In this document: positions 9,302 to 18,238 of the stretch, piece after piece
Layout: each line of letters starts with the position of its first letter
Numbering within the stretch: position 1 is the stretch's first letter
DNA from: an uncultured Modestobacter sp.
GTDB lineage: Bacteria; Actinomycetota; Actinomycetes; Mycobacteriales; Geodermatophilaceae
Length of the DNA: 64,000 nt
NCBI RefSeq assembly: GCF_947486615.1
Contig: NZ_CANKUD010000004.1
Coordinates: forward strand, 1 to 64,000
Direction: 5' to 3'
Position numbers and translations under genes: made by a program
Notes under the pieces: model-generated
Seen by the model: the letters and a program-made list of their open reading frames with translations, nothing else
The model's database searches: none
What the model was told of the DNA's origin: nothing

Positions 9302-10615
9302 ATGGGGACGGTCGACCCGCGGCTGCTGGCCGCCACTGCGCTCGCCCTCGGCGCGCTGGTCTTCCTCGGGCTGCGCCGCGCGCCGCGGGGGGCGTTCGCC
9401 GCGTGGCTGGTGGTGCTGTGCCTGGTGCCGGTCTGGGCCGGCGTGCAGCTGGTGGTGTTCTTTCAGCCGCAGGTGCTGGCCGGCCTGGCGGTGCTGGCTG
9501 CGCTCGTGCCGCTGCGGCGGACGGTGCGGCTGACCGCAGCCGACCTGGTGATGGTGGCGTTCCTGGTGTGCGCGCTGCTCCCGGTCGCACTGGGCGGGGC
9601 CACCGTCCCAGCGGTCTTCGTGCTCGTCGCCCAGTGGGGCGGTGCCTTCCTGCTGGGTCGGCTGCTGCTCCACCGGTTGTCCGCGGGCTGGGTGTACGGC
9701 GCCGTTGCCGTGGCCTTCACCGTCGTCGCCGTGGTCGCGATCGTCGAGTCGGTCACCGGGTGGAACCCCTTCGTCGCGGTGCCCGGGGGCGGTGACCTGC
9801 ACGCCACCTGGTCGACGCTCCAGCTGCGCGGTGGCTCGCTGCGCGCCGAGGGTGCCTTCGGCCACTCCATCGCGCTGGGCGGCAGCCTGGCCCTGGCCAT
9901 CCCGCTCGCCCTGGCCGCGCCCCTGCCCAGCGCCGTCCGCCTGCCGATGGTGCTGCTGATGGGGGTCGCCTGCGTGCTGACCATCAGCCGGATCGGGCTG
10001 GGCACCGCGGCGCTGGGCATCGTGCTGACCCTGCTGTTCGGCCGTACCGGGCTGACCACCCGGCTGCGGGTGGGGCTCGCCGTGGCCTGCACAGCCGCGA
10101 CCGTGGCGGTGCTGCCCTTCCTCAGCGGTGTGTTCGCCGCCGCCGGTGACGAGGCCGCCGACAGCGCCTCCTACCGCGGTGACCTGCTCAGCCTGGTCGG
10201 CCGGATGGCGCCGCTCGGGCTGTCCGACAGCCAGTACCGGTCGCCCACCGGTGAGGTGTTCTTCGGGTCCTTCAAGTCCATCGACAGCGCGCTGGTGCTT
10301 TTGGGGCTGACCTACGGCGCCATCCCGCTGGTCCTGGTGCTCCTGGGTGCTCTGCTGGCCTGCGGCACGGTCCTCCGACGCAGGGCCACTCCGCCCACCC
10401 TGGCGTTGGTCGCCCAGCTGCCGGCCTTCGCCACGGTCGCCCTGATCACCCAGTACGCCACCTGGGCGTGGTTCATCGCCGGGCTGGCGGTCGCCACGCA
10501 AGCGCTGCGCGGGGCCGAGCCGCCGTCTCCCGCCGACGGCGCACCGGACCACCCCGGCGAGACACCCTCTCCGGACGGGCGACGATCGTCACCCCTCGTG
10601 GTGACAGGCCGGTGA
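9302..10615 (+). CDS. O-antigen polymerase/ligase-like membrane protein (Wzy-like)
   Basis: A 437-residue protein with about ten to twelve membrane helices and one larger extracytoplasmic loop (about residues 280-340, including SYRGDLLSLVGRMAPLGLSD). Sequence between helices, such as RAEGAFGHSIALGGSLALA, matches the Wzy/WaaL (O-antigen ligase) superfamily, in which an Arg and His-containing loop acts in sugar-chain transfer. Beside a Wzx flippase it is best read as the polymerase that joins repeat units. It starts at ATG 9302. The C-terminal 40 residues are polar and cytoplasmic. Confidence 0.8.
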   Translation: MGTVDPRLLAATALALGALVFLGLRRAPRGAFAAWLVVLCLVPVWAGVQLVVFFQPQVLAGLAVLAALVPLRRTVRLTAADLVMVAFLVCALLPVALGGATVPAVFVLVAQWGGAFLLGRLLLHRLSAGWVYGAVAVAFTVVAVVAIVESVTGWNPFVAVPGGGDLHATWSTLQLRGGSLRAEGAFGHSIALGGSLALAIPLALAAPLPSAVRLPMVLLMGVACVLTISRIGLGTAALGIVLTLLFGRTGLTTRLRVGLAVACTAATVAVLPFLSGVFAAAGDEAADSASYRGDLLSLVGRMAPLGLSDSQYRSPTGEVFFGSFKSIDSALVLLGLTYGAIPLVLVLLGALLACGTVLRRRATPPTLALVAQLPAFATVALITQYATWAWFIAGLAVATQALRGAEPPSPADGAPDHPGETPSPDGRRSSPLVVTGR

Positions 10616-10682
10616 GAAGCGCCGACCAGGCGGTTACGTTCGTAGCTCACAGTGATCACATGATCCTCTCGAGGAGGCAGCG

Positions 10683-12212
10683 ATGGAGTTGCGCCGGTTC
10701 CTGACGCTGCTGCGCCACCATCTGGTCGGCATCGTCATCAGCCTCGTCGTCTGTGGGGTGGCCGCCTTCGCGCTCAGCTCCTCGACGACCCCCACCTACC
10801 GGTCGACCGCCGCCTTGTTCGTCTCGCTGCAGAACGGCGACAGCGCCAGTGACCTGGCCCAGGGCGCGAACTACACCCGGGACCAGATGGCCTCCTACGC
10901 CACGCTGGCCACCACACCCGCCGTGCTGCAGCCCGTCGTCGACGAGCTGGCACTGCCGGGGACGGCGCGCGACCTGGCACACCGGGTGACGGCCGTGGCC
11001 CCCAACGACACCGTCGTGCTCGAGGTGAGCGTCGCCGACCCCTCACCGGAGGCCGCCGCCCGGATCGCCGACGCCATCGCCGAGCAGCTGATCGTGGTGC
11101 TCGGGGACGTCGCACCGCGGGGTGAGTCCGGCGACGCGACCGTGCGGGTCAGCGAGGTGACCCCGGCAGAGGTGCCGCGTTTCCAGACCTCGCCGAACAC
11201 GAAGACGGACCTGGCCGTCGGGCTCCTGCTCGGCCTGGTCGTCGGGGTCCTCTACGCGGTGCTGCGGGAGACGCTCGACACCCGGGTGCGCGACGTGAGC
11301 CGGGTCGAGGCCGTCACCGACGCCCCGGTCCTCGGCGCCGTGCCCCGGCTCCCCGGGGAGTCCGGCCACCTGCTGGCCCTGGCCGACGACCCACGTGGTG
11401 GGCTGGCCGAGGTGTTCCGACAGCTGTCCACCAACGTGGAGTTCCTGCGCGTCGGCGACGCCCCGGTGAGCCTGCTCGTGACCTCTTCGCTGCCCGGAGA
11501 GGGCAAGTCGACCGTCGCCGCCAACCTCGCGCTCGCGCTGGCCGAGGTCGGCCATCGGGTCGTGCTGGTCGACGCCGACCTGCGCCGGCCGTCGGTGGCC
11601 CAGCGGCTCGGGCTGGAGGGCGAGGCCGGGCTGTCCACCGTCCTGCTAGGCCGGGTCGAGTACGAGGACGTCCGCCAGGAGTGGGGCGGGAGCGGGCTGC
11701 ACGTGCTCACCGCCGGCGCCATCCCGCCCAACCCGGTGCAGCTGCTCTCCTCCTCCCGGATGGCGGACCTGATGAGCACGCTGGAGTCCCGCTACGACGT
11801 CGTGGTCGTCGACTCCGCGCCGGTCCTGCCGGTCACCGACGCCCTCGTGCTCTCCCGGCACGCCACGGGGACGCTCCTGGTGGTCAACAGCCGCGCGCTG
11901 CGGCGCGCGCAGCTGACCGAGACGCTCCGGCGGCTGGACCACCCCGGCACCCGGTTGCTCGGCGTGGTGGTCAACCAGCTCAGCGACTGCAGCGCCGTGC
12001 ACGGGTACGACGCCTACCGGGCCGCCGACCAGGCCCCGGCACCCGGTCGCCGGTCCACGTGGTGGCGCGTGCCCGGGTGGGTGCGGTCCCCGCGCCGGTC
12101 CGCCGACGGCACACCCGTCGCGCCCGCCTCGGAGACGTCCGGGCCCGCCCCGACCGGCAGGACCACGACCGGCGCGATGTCCCCGGCCGACCGGGGTGCC
12201 CCGGTCCGATGA
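10683..12212 (+). CDS. Wzz / BY-kinase-like chain-length determinant ATPase
   Basis: A 509-residue fusion of a Wzz-type co-polymerase and a CpsD/BY-kinase-like ATPase. Helices lie at about 14-32 and 176-194, flanking an extracytoplasmic loop. The cytoplasmic half carries Walker A SLPGEGKST (269-277), Walker A' VLVDADL (294-300) and Walker B VVVVDSAP (373-380). The C-terminus has only Tyr442 and Tyr445 (GYDAYR) and then a Pro/Ser/Arg tail, so the tyrosine cluster typical of BY-kinases is absent. ATG 10683 follows a GAGGAGG ribosome site. Its stop overlaps the start of the tyrosine phosphatase gene, the usual kinase/phosphatase pair controlling exopolysaccharide assembly. Confidence 0.86.
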   Translation: MELRRFLTLLRHHLVGIVISLVVCGVAAFALSSSTTPTYRSTAALFVSLQNGDSASDLAQGANYTRDQMASYATLATTPAVLQPVVDELALPGTARDLAHRVTAVAPNDTVVLEVSVADPSPEAAARIADAIAEQLIVVLGDVAPRGESGDATVRVSEVTPAEVPRFQTSPNTKTDLAVGLLLGLVVGVLYAVLRETLDTRVRDVSRVEAVTDAPVLGAVPRLPGESGHLLALADDPRGGLAEVFRQLSTNVEFLRVGDAPVSLLVTSSLPGEGKSTVAANLALALAEVGHRVVLVDADLRRPSVAQRLGLEGEAGLSTVLLGRVEYEDVRQEWGGSGLHVLTAGAIPPNPVQLLSSSRMADLMSTLESRYDVVVVDSAPVLPVTDALVLSRHATGTLLVVNSRALRRAQLTETLRRLDHPGTRLLGVVVNQLSDCSAVHGYDAYRAADQAPAPGRRSTWWRVPGWVRSPRRSADGTPVAPASETSGPAPTGRTTTGAMSPADRGAPVR

Positions 12213-12820
12213 CGGCAGGCCCGTCCGCGGCCGGGCGCGGGGCCGGAGCCGAGGTGCTGGTCGTCTGCACGGGCAACGTCTGCCGCTCCCCGGCGGCCGA
12301 GCGCCTGCTCCGTCACCGGCTGCCCGCCGAGTCGGGCATCCGCGTCTCCAGCGCCGGCACCCGGGCGCTCGTCGGGCGGCCCATGGACCCACCGATGGCC
12401 GCCCTGGTCGGGCAGGCCGGCGCCGGCAGCGGCGAGTTCACCGCCCGGGCCATGAGCCCCGTCCTCGTCCGGGACGCCGACCTGGTCCTGGTGATGATGC
12501 GGGCCCAGCGGTCCGTGGTGGTGGCTGCCGAGCCCCGGGCGGTCCGGCGCACCTTCCTGCTGACCGAGCTGGCCGTGCTCGCCGACCTGGTGGCAGCCGC
12601 CGGCTGGCCCGTCGACGTCGGCGCCGATCCGGCGGACCGGCTCCGCGCCCTGCCCGCCCTGGCGCCGGCCCACCGTGCGGCGCTGCAGCGGACGGAGCTG
12701 CCCGGCGGTGGCGCCGACCCCGACGTCGTCGACCCGTTCGGCCGGCCGGCCGAGGTCTACGAGCGGTCCATGGCGACGATCTCCGCAGCCGTCGACCTGT
12801 TGGTCGCGGCCCTCGCCTGA
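12209..12820 (+). CDS. low-molecular-weight protein tyrosine phosphatase
   Basis: A 203-residue phosphatase, somewhat longer than the usual 150-165. The CX5R(S) loop is CTGNVCRS at residues 20-27 (nucleophile Cys20, Arg26). The general acid is probably Asp175 in DPFG; DPYG/DPFG is the family form. It would dephosphorylate the partner BY-kinase-like protein and so tune polymer export. ATG 12209 overlaps the kinase stop (ATGA). About 45 extra residues between the core and the acid loop (VAAAGWPVDVGADPADRL onward) account for the added length. Confidence 0.87.
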   Translation: MTAGPSAAGRGAGAEVLVVCTGNVCRSPAAERLLRHRLPAESGIRVSSAGTRALVGRPMDPPMAALVGQAGAGSGEFTARAMSPVLVRDADLVLVMMRAQRSVVVAAEPRAVRRTFLLTELAVLADLVAAAGWPVDVGADPADRLRALPALAPAHRAALQRTELPGGGADPDVVDPFGRPAEVYERSMATISAAVDLLVAALA

Positions 12821-12877
12821 ACCCGTCACCCGGCCGGGTGGTGCTGCTCTCCCGTGCAGGTGAACCGGAGCCGGATC

Positions 12878-12909
12878 GCTCACGCTCAGTGAGCTGGCCG
12901 CCCTAACGT
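12878..12909 (+). promoter_or_regulatory. candidate promoter with inverted repeat before the cytidylyltransferase
   Basis: A 203-bp gap (12821-13023) precedes the next gene. It contains an inverted repeat, GCTCAC and GTGAGC around a 5-base centre (12878-12894), then TAACGT (12904-12909), a plausible -10 box. The inverted repeat would overlap the -35 position, which fits an operator. The CTAACGTCG string here also occurs at 6552-6560 in the divergent promoter region of the same locus. There is no direct evidence of promoter activity. Confidence 0.3.
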
Positions 12910-13023
12910 CGAGGTCGGACATCGACGACCGGACGACCCCAGCGCCGTCCGGTCACCCTGCGTGAACAGTCGGCCGACCGGACGTCCGTCCGCGGCCCGC
13001 GTTCGCCGGACCTGGAGGTACGA

Positions 13024-13482
13024 GTGACCGTTGTCGGCTACGCGCCCGGCGCGTACGACCTGTTCCACATCGGGCACCTGAACATCCTCAAGCACGCCGC
13101 GGACCACTGCGACCACCTCATCGCCGGGGTGGTGTCGGACGAGATGCTGCTGCAGAGCAAGGGCCGGCTCCCGGTGGTCCCGCTGGCCGAGCGGATGGAG
13201 ATCGTGCGCAACCTGCGGTTCGTCGACCAGGTGCACGCCGAGGTCGTCCCGGACAAGCTCGACACCTGGCGCGTGCAGCCCTTCGACGTGATCTTCAAGG
13301 GCGATGACTGGCGGGGGACGCCCAAGGGCGAGAAGCTCGAACGGGACTTCCAGGCCGTGGGCGTGCGGGTGCACTACTTCCCCTACACGATGCACACCTC
13401 CAGCACGCTGCTCCGCAAGGCGCTGGCCGCGATCGACGCCGAGGAGCCGGTGGGCCGGGTCGCCCGGTCGCTCACGAACTGA
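13024..13482 (+). CDS. adenylyl/cytidylyltransferase family protein (TagD-like)
   Basis: A 152-residue nucleotidyltransferase. GAYDLFHIGHLNIL (9-22) contains the HIGH motif, a variant of the usual G-T-F-D-x-x-H-x-G-H signature. FKGDDWRG and the late HTSSTLLRK take the places of the family's D-W and R/H-T-x-S-S/T motifs. Relatives include glycerol-3-phosphate cytidylyltransferase and ethanolamine-phosphate cytidylyltransferase, so a CDP-activated alcohol for decorating the polymer or membrane lipid is possible. The substrate is not predictable. GTG 13024 follows GGAGG (tggaggtacga). It stands alone between the polysaccharide genes and mfd. Confidence 0.75.
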   Translation: MTVVGYAPGAYDLFHIGHLNILKHAADHCDHLIAGVVSDEMLLQSKGRLPVVPLAERMEIVRNLRFVDQVHAEVVPDKLDTWRVQPFDVIFKGDDWRGTPKGEKLERDFQAVGVRVHYFPYTMHTSSTLLRKALAAIDAEEPVGRVARSLTN

Positions 13483-13599
13483 CCGGGTCGCGCCGGCCGC
13501 AGGCGGTCTAACCTGGGCAACCGGCCCCCGCGCGCACCCGGCGCGCGCTCCGCTGACCGGCGGACGAGGTGCGGCCACCAGGAACCAGGAGTGACCTCC

Positions 13600-16500
13600 G
13601 TGAGCTTGCGCGGCGTGCTCGACGTCGTCCTGACCGACGCCGGCGTGTCCTCGGTGGTGCAGAAGGCGGGCACCGCCGAGCTGGCGGTCACCGCGCCGCC
13701 GCCGGTCCAGCCGCTGGTCGCCGCGGCGCTCGCGGCGCCCGCCCCGGGCGCCGGGGTGCCGGTGCTCGTGGTGACGGCGGGGGAGCGGGACGCCGACGCG
13801 CTGGCCGCGGTGCTCCGCTGCTTCGTCCCCGACAAGCGGGTGGAGGTCTTCCCGGCCTGGGAGACGTTGCCGCACGAGCGGCTCAGCCCCCGCGCGGACA
13901 CCGTCGGCCGCCGGCTGGCCGTGCTGCGCGACCTGACCCACCCCGGGGAGAACGGCACGGTCGACGTGCTGGTCGCCCCGGTGCGCAGCGTGCTCCAGCC
14001 GCTGGCCCCCGGGCTGGGTGACCTGGTTCCCGTGAAGCTGGCACCCGGCCAGAGCGCCGAGCTGGACTCGGTGGCCCAGGCCCTGTCCGACGCCGCGTAC
14101 TCCCGGGTCGAGCTGGTGGAGAAGCGCGGTGAGTTCGCCGTCCGCGGTGGCCTGCTCGACGTGTTCCCGCCGACCGAGCCGCACCCGGTCCGCGTGGAGT
14201 TCTGGGGCGACGAGGTCGACGAGCTGCGGTACTTCTCCGCCGCCGACCAGCGCTCGCTGGACGAGCGGCCCGAGCGGCTCTGGGCACCGCCGTGCCGGGA
14301 GCTGCTGCTCACCGACGACGTCCGGGCCCGGGCCGCGCAGCTGGCCGTCGACCACCCGGAGCTGGCCGAGGTCGCCGGCAAGCTGGCCGAGGGCATCGCC
14401 GTGGAGGGGATGGAGTCGCTGATCCCCGCGCTCATCGGCGGCCACCAGATGCAGCTGCTGACCGACCTGGTCGCGCCGGGCACGCACGTGCTGGTCTGCG
14501 ACCCCGAGCGGGTGCGCAGCCGGTCGGCGGACCTGGTGCGCACCGCCGAGGAGTTCCTCGCCGCGTCCTGGCAGACCGCCGCCGAGGCCGGCCAGGCGCC
14601 GATCGACCTGGGCGCCTCCTCCTTCCAGGACCTCACCGACGTGGAGTCCGCCGCCCGCCGCCGGGGACTGCCCTGGTGGACGACGGGCGCCTTCACCCTC
14701 TCCCCGGACGACGACGACCAGCACGTGACCCTGGACGCCACCGGGGTCGAGCGGTTCCACGGCGACCAGCAGCGGGCGATCGAGCAGCTGCGCGGCTGGA
14801 CCCGGGACGGCTGGCGGGTGGCGCTGACCTTCGCCGGCCCCGGTCCCGCGCAGCGCGCCGCCGACCAGCTGACCGAGGCCGACCTGGGCGCCCGTCTGGT
14901 GCCCGGCATCGAGACCGTCCCGGAGCCCGGCGCGCCCTTCGTCACCCAGGGCAACCTGGAGGCGGGCTTCGCCTTCCCGGCGGTCGGGCTCGCCCTGGTC
15001 ACCGAGAGCGACCTGACCGGCCAGCGCGGCACGTCGATGAAGGACGCCACCAAGATGCCGGCCCGGCGGCGCAACGCCGTGGACCTGGTGCAGCTGCAGC
15101 CCGGTGACCTCGTGGTGCACGAGCAGCACGGTGTCGGCCGGTACGTGGAGATGGTCAGCCGCACCGTGCACGGCGGCCAGCGCGACTACCTGATCGTGGA
15201 GTACGCGCCGGGCAAGCGGAACCAGCCGCCGGACCGGCTGTTCGTGCCCACCGACTCCCTGGACCAGCTGACCCGCTACGTGGGCGGCGAGGCGCCGGCG
15301 CTGTCCAAGCTCGGCGGCGCCGACTGGCAGAAGACGAAGAACCAGGCCCGCAAGGCGGTCAAGCAGATCGCCGCGGAGCTGATCCGGCTGTACTCCGCCC
15401 GGATGGCCACCAAGGGCCACGCCTTCGGCCCGGACACCGTCTGGCAGCGGGAGCTGGAGGACGCCTTCCCGTTCACCGAGACCCCCGACCAGCTCGCCGC
15501 GATCGATGAGGTCAAGGCGGACATGATGAACCCGGTCCCGATGGACCGGATCATCTGCGGCGACGTGGGCTACGGGAAGACCGAGATCGCCGTCCGGGCG
15601 GCGTTCAAGGCGGTGCAGGACGGCAAGCAGGTCGCCGTCCTGGTGCCCACGACGCTGCTGGCCAACCAGCACTACAAGACCTTCGCCGAGCGGTTCGCCC
15701 AGTTCCCGGTGACGGTCGCCGTCCTCTCCCGGTTCCAGTCGACGGCCGAGTCGAACGAGACGCTGCGCAAGCTGGCCGACGGCGAGATCGACGTGCTGGT
15801 CGGCACCCACCGGCTGCTGCAGCCGACCACCCGGTTCAAGGAGCTGGGCCTGGTGATCGTCGACGAGGAGCAGCGCTTCGGCGTCGAGCACAAGGAGTAC
15901 CTGAAGACGATGCGGACGGCGGTCGACGTGCTGTCGATGTCGGCGACGCCGATCCCGCGCACCCTGGAGATGTCGTTGACCGGCATCCGGGAGATGTCGA
16001 CGATCCTCACCCCGCCCGAGGAGCGGCACCCGGTGCTGACCTACGTGGGCGCCTGGGACGACAAGCAGATGGCCGCCGCGATCCGCCGCGAGCTGCTCCG
16101 CGACGGCCAGGTGTTCGTGATCCACAACCGGGTGCAGTCGATCGACAAGGCGGCGGCGAAGATCCGCGGGCTGGTGCCCGAGGCCCGGGTGGCGGTGGGC
16201 CACGGGCAGATGAAGGAGCACGAGCTCGAGCGGATCATGGTCGGCTTCTGGGAGAAGGAGTACGACGTCCTGGTCGCCACCACGATCGTCGAGTCCGGGC
16301 TGGACATCCCCAACGCCAACACCCTGATCGTCGACCGGGCCGACACCTTCGGCCTCTCCCAGCTGCACCAGATCCGCGGCCGGGTCGGCCGTGGCCGCGA
16401 GCGGGCCTACGCCTACTTCACCTACGACCCCTCGCGCCCGCTGACCGAGACCTCGGTCGACCGGCTGACCACCATCGCGCACAACACCGACCTCGGGGCC

Positions 16501-17145
16501 GGCATGGCGGTGGCGATGAAGGACCTGGAGATCCGCGGCTCGGGCAACCTGCTCGGCGGCGAGCAGTCCGGGCACATCGCCGGCGTCGGCTTCGACCTCT
16601 ACGTCCGGCTGGTCGGTGAGGCGGTCAGCGACTACCGGGCCCAGGCGACCGGGGAGTCCCCGGCGGTGGAGCCGGCCGAGGTCCGGGTCGACCTGCCGGT
16701 CGACGCGCACCTGCCGCACGACTACGTGCCCGGCGAGCGGCTGCGGATGGAGGCCTACCGCAAGGTCGCCGGCGTGCAGGACGACGACCAGGCCCAGGCC
16801 GTGCTCGACGAGCTCACCGACCGCTACGGCCCGGCGCCGGCCCCGGTGCTCAACCTGCTGGCGGTCGCCCGGTTCCGGGCGGCGATGCGGGCGCTGGGCG
16901 TCACCGAGGTGTCCTTGCAGGGCCGCAACGTCCGGGTCGGCCCGGTGGAGCTGCGCGAGTCCCAGGTGATGAAGCTGTCCCGGCTCGCCGAGGGCGCCAC
17001 CTACAAGGAGGCGGTCCGCACGGTGTCGATCAAGGTGCCGGTCGGGCCGGACCGGCGCACCCCGCTGCGGGACGTCGCGCTGCTGGAGAAGCTGCACGTG
17101 CTGCTGTCCGCCGTCCTCGCGCAACCGGTCGCCGTCGCCTCCTGA
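13600..17145 (+). CDS. mfd: transcription-repair coupling factor Mfd
   Basis: An approximately 1180-residue Mfd, the DNA translocase that removes RNA polymerase stalled at lesions and recruits UvrA. The order is: UvrB-like N-terminus (FPAWETLPHERLSPRADTVG), UvrA-binding region, the RNA-polymerase-interaction segment (GDLVVHEQHGVGRYVEM), then a RecG-like helicase core. The core has Walker A GDVGYGKTE near residue 654 and a DEEQRFG box near 755. TRCF signatures include HQIRGRVGRGRERAYAYF. GTG 13600 has AGGAG eight bases upstream; GTG 13591, three codons earlier, is in frame but badly placed relative to it. A stem-loop terminator follows the stop. Confidence 0.96.
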   Translation: MSLRGVLDVVLTDAGVSSVVQKAGTAELAVTAPPPVQPLVAAALAAPAPGAGVPVLVVTAGERDADALAAVLRCFVPDKRVEVFPAWETLPHERLSPRADTVGRRLAVLRDLTHPGENGTVDVLVAPVRSVLQPLAPGLGDLVPVKLAPGQSAELDSVAQALSDAAYSRVELVEKRGEFAVRGGLLDVFPPTEPHPVRVEFWGDEVDELRYFSAADQRSLDERPERLWAPPCRELLLTDDVRARAAQLAVDHPELAEVAGKLAEGIAVEGMESLIPALIGGHQMQLLTDLVAPGTHVLVCDPERVRSRSADLVRTAEEFLAASWQTAAEAGQAPIDLGASSFQDLTDVESAARRRGLPWWTTGAFTLSPDDDDQHVTLDATGVERFHGDQQRAIEQLRGWTRDGWRVALTFAGPGPAQRAADQLTEADLGARLVPGIETVPEPGAPFVTQGNLEAGFAFPAVGLALVTESDLTGQRGTSMKDATKMPARRRNAVDLVQLQPGDLVVHEQHGVGRYVEMVSRTVHGGQRDYLIVEYAPGKRNQPPDRLFVPTDSLDQLTRYVGGEAPALSKLGGADWQKTKNQARKAVKQIAAELIRLYSARMATKGHAFGPDTVWQRELEDAFPFTETPDQLAAIDEVKADMMNPVPMDRIICGDVGYGKTEIAVRAAFKAVQDGKQVAVLVPTTLLANQHYKTFAERFAQFPVTVAVLSRFQSTAESNETLRKLADGEIDVLVGTHRLLQPTTRFKELGLVIVDEEQRFGVEHKEYLKTMRTAVDVLSMSATPIPRTLEMSLTGIREMSTILTPPEERHPVLTYVGAWDDKQMAAAIRRELLRDGQVFVIHNRVQSIDKAAAKIRGLVPEARVAVGHGQMKEHELERIMVGFWEKEYDVLVATTIVESGLDIPNANTLIVDRADTFGLSQLHQIRGRVGRGRERAYAYFTYDPSRPLTETSVDRLTTIAHNTDLGAGMAVAMKDLEIRGSGNLLGGEQSGHIAGVGFDLYVRLVGEAVSDYRAQATGESPAVEPAEVRVDLPVDAHLPHDYVPGERLRMEAYRKVAGVQDDDQAQAVLDELTDRYGPAPAPVLNLLAVARFRAAMRALGVTEVSLQGRNVRVGPVELRESQVMKLSRLAEGATYKEAVRTVSIKVPVGPDRRTPLRDVALLEKLHVLLSAVLAQPVAVAS

Positions 17146-17150
17146 GGGGC

Positions 17151-17181
17151 GGTCCTCCGCACCGGCGCGGTGCGGAGGACC
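17151..17181 (+). terminator. stem-loop terminator after mfd
   Basis: A perfect 13-bp inverted repeat (GGTCCTCCGCACC and its complement) with a GGCGC loop starts 5 bases after the mfd stop codon. It has no U-tract, as is usual for intrinsic terminators in high-GC actinobacteria. Confidence 0.7.
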
Positions 17182-17250
17182 AGGTGACGTGCCGCGCCGG
17201 GCCAGGCGCGGGGGGCGACGCAGGTCACATCGCTGTGGCACGCTGCCGCC

Positions 17251-18234
17251 GTGTCGCGCCGCAGAGTGCTCGCCGTCCTGCTCGTCGGTGCCGCCGGGCT
17301 GGGTGGCCTGGCCGGCTGCCGCACGGCGCCGTCCGTGGCCGCCTACGTGGGCCAGACGCAGGTGAGCGTCGCCGAGCTGGACGACGCGGTCGCCCGGCGG
17401 CTCGCCGACCCCGACATCGCCGCCTTCGTCGGGGACGGCGAGGCGGCGTTCACCCGTCAGGTCCTCTCCCTGCAGGTGACCGAGGCGGTGCACGACGCCG
17501 CTGCCCAGCGCCTGGACGTCGAGGTGACCGACGCCGACGTGCGGGACCGGATCGGGCAGCTGCTGGACGGCAGCGACCCGGCCGCGGTGTTCGCGCAGGT
17601 CGCCCGGCAGCAGGGGGCCAGTGAGGCCGACGTGGTGGAGAACGTGCGCCAGCAGCTGATCCGGCAGCGGCTGGCGGCGGCCGTGGGAGAGGCCGACCTG
17701 TCCGAGGCGGGCCTGCGCGCCCGCTACGAGCAGGTGCGGGAGAGCCTGGGCCAGGTGGAGCTCGGCCTGGTGACGGTGCCCGACCAGGCCGCCGCCGACG
17801 CGGTGCTGGCCCGGCTCACCGCCGACCCGGCCGCCTACCCGGCGGTCGCGGCGCAGTACGCGGGGCCGAACACCCTGCCGCAGATCGAGGCGCGGCCCCC
17901 GGCCGACCTGCCCCAGGTGCTCGCCGCCGAGGTCGCCCGGACCGCCCCCGGCCAGGGCTTCACCCTGGCGGTGCCCCAGGCCGGCGGGGTGGTGGTGGGG
18001 TTCGTGCGCGCGGTGGTCCGGCCGACGTTCGAGGAGGTGCGGGACGAGCTCGCGGAGCAGGCCCTCGCCGACGCCGACGCGGTGGGCCAGCAGCTGGTGT
18101 CCGCCGTCCGGGACGACCTGGACGTCGTGGTCAACCCGCGTTACGGGGAGCTGACGGAGGGGCAGGTGGTCCCCGCCGACGGCGGGGTCGTGCAGCTGCT
18201 GGCCGACGCGGGTGCCGCACCTGCCGGAGACTGA
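17251..18234 (+). CDS. SurA N-terminal domain-like lipoprotein
   Basis: A 327-residue exported lipoprotein. An N-terminal signal with basic MSRRR and a hydrophobic core ends in a lipobox LAGC, predicting acylation at Cys23. Residues about 35-150 resemble the SurA N-terminal chaperone domain (helical; ELDDAVARRL and RQQLIRQRLAAAV). Residues 165-275 resemble a parvulin-like PPIase region, but without convincing catalytic residues. It probably acts as an extracytoplasmic folding chaperone anchored in the membrane. GTG 17251 gives the signal peptide directly. mazG starts 4 bp after its stop, so they may be one transcript. Confidence 0.75.
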   Translation: MSRRRVLAVLLVGAAGLGGLAGCRTAPSVAAYVGQTQVSVAELDDAVARRLADPDIAAFVGDGEAAFTRQVLSLQVTEAVHDAAAQRLDVEVTDADVRDRIGQLLDGSDPAAVFAQVARQQGASEADVVENVRQQLIRQRLAAAVGEADLSEAGLRARYEQVRESLGQVELGLVTVPDQAAADAVLARLTADPAAYPAVAAQYAGPNTLPQIEARPPADLPQVLAAEVARTAPGQGFTLAVPQAGGVVVGFVRAVVRPTFEEVRDELAEQALADADAVGQQLVSAVRDDLDVVVNPRYGELTEGQVVPADGGVVQLLADAGAAPAGD

Positions 18235-18238
18235 GCGG

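Noticed and set aside
10647-10660. CRP-like site TCACAGTGATCACA before the co-polymerase gene
   Set aside because: The half-sites are not in the inverted TGTGA-N6-TCACA arrangement. Only the 8-bp palindrome GTGATCAC remains, which is too short to call an operator.
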